Assembly (NCBI GenBank): GCA_031359995.1
Contig: JANMAT010000037.1
Coordinates: 1-17,092, forward strand
From: JANMAT01 sp031359995
GTDB taxonomy: Bacteria > Actinomycetota > Acidimicrobiia > Acidimicrobiales > Ilumatobacteraceae
DNA: 17,092 nucleotides
Direction of reading: 5' to 3'
The position numbers and the translations under genes are program-made. Of this stretch, positions 13,619-17,092 are shown in pieces. A model generated the notes under the pieces. The model saw only the letters and a program-made list of their open reading frames with translations. It made no database searches and had not been told where the DNA came from. Positions within the stretch are counted from its first letter, which is position 1, and each line of letters opens with the position of its first letter.

Positions 13619-13740
13619 TAAACTCAAGCGCACACGATCGCGACACAGCGCCAAGTCTCCGGGCCACCCGACAACGACGTCGGTGGTCTCACGCAGCGCA
13701 GTGAAGCATCCACCGATGGTCTCTCGCGGCGCACTACCGT
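13619..13740 (+). promoter_or_regulatory. Candidate promoter region of the SepX-like gene
   Basis: Two -10-like boxes lie in this AT-richer gap: TAAACT (13619-13624) and TACCGT (13735-13740). The second would give a leader of about 23 nt before the GTG at 13771, with a purine-rich stretch (GAAGGCAGG) as possible ribosome-binding site. No gene is supported in the 241 bp from 13530 to 13770. Confidence 0.3.
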
Positions 13741-13770
13741 CGAGAATTACACCGAAGGCAGGCACGGAGC

Positions 13771-14277
13771 GTGACCCCGTTGGTCGTACTCATCCTGGCG
13801 TTGCTCTGGATCGCCGTTCTCGCACCACCGCTGCTGCGGTCTCGTGCCGACGGACGTCCGGCGGCATCCGTCTCATCGTTCCGGCGGCAGCTGTCCAGCC
13901 TCCAGCGGACCGCGCCACTGTCGGGCGTCCGCATCAATCAGCCGCGTTCGGCCGTGCGCATCGCACCGGGCCAGTACTCGATGGGTGCGCCTCACCGTGG
14001 CGGCACCTCGGTGCTGAACCGTTCGCAGACCGCCAGTCAGCGTCAGCTCGCCGCCCGCCGCGCCGCCCAGCGCCGTCGTCGCCAGAACGTGCTCGCCGCC
14101 CTCGTCGGCTTGGCGCTGTTCACCGCGGCGCTCGGCTTCGGTCTGCACGTGCGCCTGGCCGTCATGGCCCACTTCGCGGTCGACTTCGCCCTCGCCGCCT
14201 ACATCTACCTGCTGGTGCAGATGCGTCGGGCCGAAGACGAGCGGGCCATGCGCCAGCTCTGGACGAACGCCGCCTGA
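13771..14277 (+). CDS. Small membrane protein, SepX/GlpR-like
   Basis: The 168-residue product has one N-terminal membrane segment (about residues 3-22), a basic cytoplasmic linker rich in Ser and Arg (23-100) that ends in ARRAAQRRRRQN, and a C-terminal pair of membrane segments (about 102-121 and 124-146). The short tail is charged. This topology and the position downstream of galU, moeA and moaC match the actinobacterial protein called GlpR or SepX, which in Streptomyces is a membrane component of the division machinery and in Mycobacterium lies near galU-moeA. Sequence similarity cannot be scored by eye, so the assignment rests on topology and synteny. The GTG at 13771 begins directly at the first membrane segment. 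It could otherwise be an unrelated small membrane protein. Confidence 0.6.
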   Translation: MTPLVVLILALLWIAVLAPPLLRSRADGRPAASVSSFRRQLSSLQRTAPLSGVRINQPRSAVRIAPGQYSMGAPHRGGTSVLNRSQTASQRQLAARRAAQRRRRQNVLAALVGLALFTAALGFGLHVRLAVMAHFAVDFALAAYIYLLVQMRRAEDERAMRQLWTNAA

Positions 14278-14311
14278 CCGAACGGGCTGTGGCGCTCACG
14301 GCGCCGCACGC

Positions 14312-14317
14312 TAGGCT
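14312..14317 (+). promoter_or_regulatory. -10 box TAGGCT of tRNA-Ala
   Basis: TAGGCT ends 15 nt before the mature tRNA 5' end, placing the start of transcription about 8 nt upstream of it. Confidence 0.4.
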
Positions 14318-14332
14318 TCTGCCTCGCCCTTC

Positions 14333-14405
14333 GGGGGTGTAGCTCAGTTGGTAGAGCGCGACAATCGCACTGTCGAGGCCCGGGGTTCGATTCCCCGCAC
14401 CTCCA
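14333..14405 (+). tRNA. tRNA-Ala (anticodon CGC)
   Basis: A complete 73-nt cloverleaf is present: acceptor GGGGGTG with CACCTCC, D stem GCTC/GAGC, anticodon stem CGACA/TGTCG around a seven-base loop with T33 and anticodon CGC (14366-14368), five-base variable region, and T stem CGGGG/CCCCG with loop TTCGATT. The G3-U70 wobble pair, the main identity element for alanyl-tRNA synthetase, is present. CCA is not encoded (CCG follows). It reads GCG codons. An integrase remnant begins 98 bp downstream, so the 3' half is the likely integration site of the element. Confidence 0.97.
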
Positions 14406-14423
14406 CCGAAGAACCCGCAGGTC

Positions 14424-14457
14424 AGAGTCCCTTTCCGAAGTCCTCGGAGGGGACTCT
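14424..14457 (+). terminator. Stem-loop downstream of tRNA-Ala
   Basis: AGAGTCCC and TCCGA pair with TCGGA and GGGGACTCT across the loop AGTCC, with one bulge; about 13 base pairs. It probably ends the tRNA transcript. Only a short T pair follows. Confidence 0.5.
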
Positions 14458-14489
14458 TGCGTATGTCGGATGCAGCGAGATGCATGTCT

Positions 14490-14495
14490 TACGCT
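14490..14495 (+). promoter_or_regulatory. -10 box TACGCT of the integrase pseudogene
   Basis: TACGCT ends 7 nt before the ATG at 14503, the same layout as the resident leaderless genes. It supports this start for the original integrase. Confidence 0.45.
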
Positions 14496-14502
14496 CCGCC
14501 GC

Positions 14503-15627
14503 ATGGCAGACAAGGGTCGGCGGGGATGGCATGAGGGAAGCATCACCAAGCGGGATGCGGGTGGCTGGCTGGTCCAAGTGAGTACGCCGACCGGTCGACG
14601 CGCTAAGGCTGGTGCGCGGCAAGAAGAAGGAGGCCGTGGATTCGCTCGCAGCGCTTCGAGAGGCCGCGGGCAGCGCGTCCAACAGCAATCGGACCGTCGT
14701 CTGCTGCTCGATGAGTGGTTGAAGGCGGCCGAGAGCCACGTTCGGCCGTCGACTCACAAGCGCTACCGCCATGTGGTCGAGAGCGCGGTGCGGCCCGCTC
14801 TCGGTGCGGTCCGCCTCGATGCGCTCACCGTGAAGGCGCTCGACGGCATGGCCGACGACATCGGACGGACTCGCGGTCCGAAAGCGGCTCGTAGCGCATG
14901 CGACATCGCCCGTATTGCCCTGCGGCAGGGCGTCCGCTGGGGATGACTCTCGGCCGACCTGCTGGCTCGCCGCACGCCACCGAAGTCGCAGCGGCACGAG
15001 ATTGAGCCGCCTGCGCCAACGTCGTCGAGAGGCTCATCGACCCATGCGGCGCCGATCGCGACTTCGCGCTGTTCATCGGGCTCGCAGCGGTCACCGGTGC
15101 ACGCCGCGGAGAGTTGTGCGCACTCCGCGGGGGCGACTTGGACCCGGACGGCCGCCGGCTCACGGTGGCCCGCTCCGTGGCGAATCTGGACGGCGGCGAG
15201 ATGCTCGTGAAGGCCCGAAGTCCGATAAGCGGCGCACCATGGCGCTCGACGAAGCGTGACCGCGGACCCACTGCGCCACCGCGACATCGTCGACAAACGT
15301 TGCAAGCTCTGCGGGGTCAGGCGCACCGACGACACACACGTGTTCTCGCTGGCCTCCGATCACAGCGCGCCGATGTGTCCGGACTACTCAGCGCATCGCT
15401 TCGGCGATATCTGTCGCGTTGCCGGTGTTTCCGGGGTGCGCTTGCACGACCTTCGCCACTTCGTGACCACGCGGCTGCTCGCCGCAGGCCACGACGTGCG
15501 CACCATTGCCGAGCGCCTCGGCCACGAACGGCCCGACGTGACGTTGCGCGCCTACTCCGCCTCCGTTCGAGCGCGTGACGACGACGCTGCGATCACGCTC
15601 GGCGCGCCGGTGAAGCCTGGTCAATAG
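14503..15627 (+). pseudogene. Tyrosine recombinase (integrase), multiply frameshifted
   Basis: Conceptual joining of frames gives a phage/ICE-type integrase of about 370 residues. It starts MADKGRRGWHEGSITKRDAG (AP2-like DNA-binding domain), then LVRGKKKEAVDSLAALRE in another frame, then DEWLKAAESHVRPSTHKRY (core-binding domain). The catalytic domain follows with TGARRGELCAL (first Arg), KSDKRRTMALDEA (Lys), LHDLRHF (His-x-x-Arg), LGH and LRAYSA (Tyr nucleophile). Changes in frame occur near 14607, 14690-14700, 15020, 15213 and 15256, and a TGA interrupts at 14944-14946. All the catalytic residues can still be read, so inactivation looks recent unless these are assembly errors. The neighbouring tRNA-Ala is the expected integration target. 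The last fragment (15256-15627) is the longest intact piece of the catalytic domain. Confidence 0.85.
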
Positions 15628-15657
15628 CTCGATCGGCCAGGCCATGCCACGTTCGAG

Positions 15658-15687
15658 CGGCGTTAGGGTCCCTGTGTGAATTAGTCG
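15658..15687 (+). repeat. Left terminal inverted repeat of the IS
   Basis: The region pairs imperfectly with 16909-16939. The shared pattern is CGGCG-x-TA-x-GG-x-CC-(C)-TGTG-x-G-...-AATTA-x-TCG. The outer CGGCG probably belongs to the target rather than to the element. Confidence 0.65.
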
Positions 15688-15694
15688 CGCGTTG

Positions 15695-15700
15695 TAGGGT
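15695..15700 (+). promoter_or_regulatory. -10 box TAGGGT of the transposase
   Basis: TAGGGT directly precedes three consecutive GTG codons. It ends 6 nt before the third (15707), matching the leaderless spacing elsewhere in the window. Confidence 0.4.
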
Positions 15701-15706
15701 GTGGTG

Positions 15707-16915
15707 GTGGAGCTCGACGAGGTGGGTTTGGGTGCCGCGTTCGGGGTGATGTTGCCGCATCTGGATGAGCGGGCTCGTCGGGTCGTGGCGGGTTCGTTGG
15801 CGCGGGCCCTGGGTCGGGGTGGGGTGGCGTTCGTGGCGCGCACGTCGGGCTTGTCGCGTTCCACGGTGACGACCGCGGTGAACGAGGTCGATGCCGGGGT
15901 GGAGGTGTCGGATCGGGTGCGTCGACCGGGCGCGGGTCGCAAACGCCACATCGACAAAGACCCGAACCTGTTACTGGAGCTCGACGCGCTCGTCTATCCG
16001 GACACGCGTGGGGACCCGATGTCGCCGTTGCGGTGGACGCTGAAGTCAACGCGTGAACTGTCTGACACGCTGCGAGCCAAGGGGTTCGAGATCGGACCGT
16101 CGCTGGTCGGTGAACTGCTGCGGGCCATGGGCTTCAGCCTGCAGGGCACCTCGAAACAGAACGAAGGTAGCCAGCACGTCGATCGTGACGGCCAGTTCCA
16201 CTACTTGAACGACACCGCCACCGCGTATCTCGATGCCGGCCAGCCGGTGATCAGTGTCGACACCAAGAAGAAGGAACTTGTCGGGGACTACGCCAACCGG
16301 GGCCGCGAGTGGCAACCCGCCGGTGAACCCGTCCGGGTCGGGGTGCACGACTTCCCTGATCCGGAGATGGGCAAGGCCGTCCCCTACGGCGTATACGACC
16401 TGGCCAACAACGAGGGCTGGGTCTCGGTTGGTGATCACGGTGACACCGCCGCGTTCGCGGTCGAATCGATCCGTACCTGGTGGACCACGATGGGTAGTGA
16501 ACGGTTCCCGCAGGCCACCCGGCTGATGATCACCGCTGACGCGGGCGGATCGAACGGCTACCGGGTCCGCATGTGGAAGACCGAACTCGCCAAGCTCGCG
16601 GCCGACACCGGACTCGAGATCACGGTGTGCCACTACCCGCCCGGCACCTCGAAGTGGAACAAGATCGAACACCGGCTGTTCTCGCACATCACGATGAACT
16701 GGCGTGGTCGACCCCTCACCACGTATCGCACCGTCGTCGAACTCATCGCCGCGACCACCACCCGCACCGGGCTACGCGTCCGCGCCGCGCGCGACCGCGG
16801 CTACTACCCGACCGGCATCAAGATCACCGACCGCCAACTCGCCACCGTCCCCCTCGCCCGCCACGACTGGCACGGCGACTGGAACTACACCATCACACCA
16901 CCACCGACCGAGTAA
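15707..16915 (+). CDS. ISAzo13-family DDE transposase
   Basis: The 402-residue transposase has an N-terminal helix-turn-helix-like region (LARTSG-type helix: FVARTSGLSRSTVTTAVNE), the RRPGAGRK basic linker, and an RNase-H-like DDE domain. The catalytic residues are D185 (VISVDTKKKE), D278 (MITADAGGSNG) and E321 (KWNKIEHRLFSH). The motif set VDTKKKELVG, YGVYDLANNEGWVSVGDHGDTAAFAVESI and CHYPPGTSKWN is the hallmark of the ISAzo13 / Rhodopirellula-type family. The gene is uninterrupted and likely active. GTG codons at 15701, 15704 and 15707 are all possible starts; 15707 is chosen for its spacing to TAGGGT. The stop codon lies inside the right inverted repeat. Confidence 0.93.
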   Translation: MELDEVGLGAAFGVMLPHLDERARRVVAGSLARALGRGGVAFVARTSGLSRSTVTTAVNEVDAGVEVSDRVRRPGAGRKRHIDKDPNLLLELDALVYPDTRGDPMSPLRWTLKSTRELSDTLRAKGFEIGPSLVGELLRAMGFSLQGTSKQNEGSQHVDRDGQFHYLNDTATAYLDAGQPVISVDTKKKELVGDYANRGREWQPAGEPVRVGVHDFPDPEMGKAVPYGVYDLANNEGWVSVGDHGDTAAFAVESIRTWWTTMGSERFPQATRLMITADAGGSNGYRVRMWKTELAKLAADTGLEITVCHYPPGTSKWNKIEHRLFSHITMNWRGRPLTTYRTVVELIAATTTRTGLRVRAARDRGYYPTGIKITDRQLATVPLARHDWHGDWNYTITPPPTE

Positions 16916-17092
16916 TTCCCGCACAGGTCCTTATCGCCGGGTTGCGGACGGCCTGCATGCGAATGCAGGAGAGGTTGTTGTAGAAGTAGGCTCCGAAGAA
17001 GCCGCAGATCTCGGGTATGTCGACTCGGTACTCGGCTGCCTCGTAGAAACCCATCGCGCACGAGCCTGCTTGGAACCCGGGCAGAATCGCGC
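16893..17092 (-). pseudogene. Minus-strand gene of unknown function, apparently cut by the IS (5' end outside window)
   Basis: On the minus strand the frame is open from the window edge to a TGA at 16893-16895 (65 codons). Residues before the IS read AILPGFQAGSCAMGFYEAAE and later ICGFFGAYFYNN, CIRMQAVRNPA. Third positions are about 80% G or C, as in the resident genes, which supports coding. The last dozen or so codons lie inside the right end of the IS, so the natural C-terminus has been replaced. I do not recognise the family. It has several cysteines and aromatic residues and no clear membrane segment in the visible part. Confidence 0.45.
16909..16939 (-). repeat. Right terminal inverted repeat of the IS
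   Basis: Reverse complement of the left repeat with several mismatches and a 2-3 nt length difference (GGAATTA against GAATTA in the inner part). It overlaps the end of the transposase gene. Confidence 0.65.

Larger units (their letters stand above)
15664..16933 (+). mobile_element. ISAzo13-family insertion sequence
   Basis: The element is about 1.27 kb with one intact transposase and imperfect terminal inverted repeats. Its tips read TAGGGTCCCTGTG on the left and, reversed, TAAGGACCTGTG on the right. A TTA occurs at both boundaries (15663-15665 and 16931-16933) and may be a 3-bp target duplication, in which case the element is 15666-16930. It lies 36 bp after the integrase remnant. Confidence 0.75.

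Noticed and set aside
16911..16926. Second attachment site resembling the tRNA-Ala 3' end (ATTCCCGCAC against ATTCCCCGCAC)
   Set aside because: The match is about ten bases with a gap, lies inside the IS inverted repeat and does not extend into the acceptor stem.

Overview
The window is high-GC DNA with strongly G/C-ending codons and has the gene order of an actinobacterial chromosome. The secreted proteins with RVLDTR / NVT / ASNLN repeats, the SAF-FmdB-galU-glp-...-moaC-SepX-like neighbourhood and the DUF222/HNH gene all point to Actinomycetota, most likely the class Acidimicrobiia. The genus cannot be told from the sequence.

Layout. Positions 1-921 hold the C-terminal part of a secreted repeat protein, followed by a large nested stem-loop. 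Next come a PHP-family phosphoesterase and uppP (1063-2656), a DUF222/HNH endonuclease of the 13E12-repeat type (2729-3940), and a fructosamine-kinase-like gene that has lost its catalytic middle (about 3937-4654). A minus-strand pair follows: an FmdB/Ruc-like protein with a serine-rich tail, then a SAF-domain membrane protein (5783-4638). A CIRCE operator (5866-5892) overlaps its promoter. galU (6033-6914), a minus-strand glycolipid-binding-family gene, and the molybdenum cofactor genes moeA/glp and moaA follow. A divergent pair of exported proteins (9874-13029) separates moaA from moaC (13047-13529). A small membrane protein resembling SepX/GlpR comes next.

From 14333 the window becomes accessory. 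A tRNA-Ala(CGC) is followed by a tyrosine-recombinase pseudogene with several frameshifts and one internal stop. Then comes a complete ISAzo13-type insertion sequence with imperfect terminal inverted repeats. At the right edge is a minus-strand reading frame that the IS appears to have cut.

Functionally, moeA, moaA and moaC make and load molybdopterin. UppP and GalU supply the cell envelope with undecaprenyl phosphate and UDP-glucose. The CIRCE-controlled pair is probably part of the HrcA heat-shock regulon. Eight genes share a TANNNT box ending 6-8 nt before the start codon and lack a Shine-Dalgarno sequence, which suggests leaderless transcripts. Three minus-strand genes (SAF, FmdB-like, large secreted protein) have clear Shine-Dalgarno sequences instead.

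The most unusual item is the FmdB/Ruc-like protein. It keeps the CIRCE control and the disordered tail of the mycobacterial redox-regulated chaperone Ruc but has lost three of the four zinc-ribbon cysteines. Family names, synteny and literature links are recalled, not searched.
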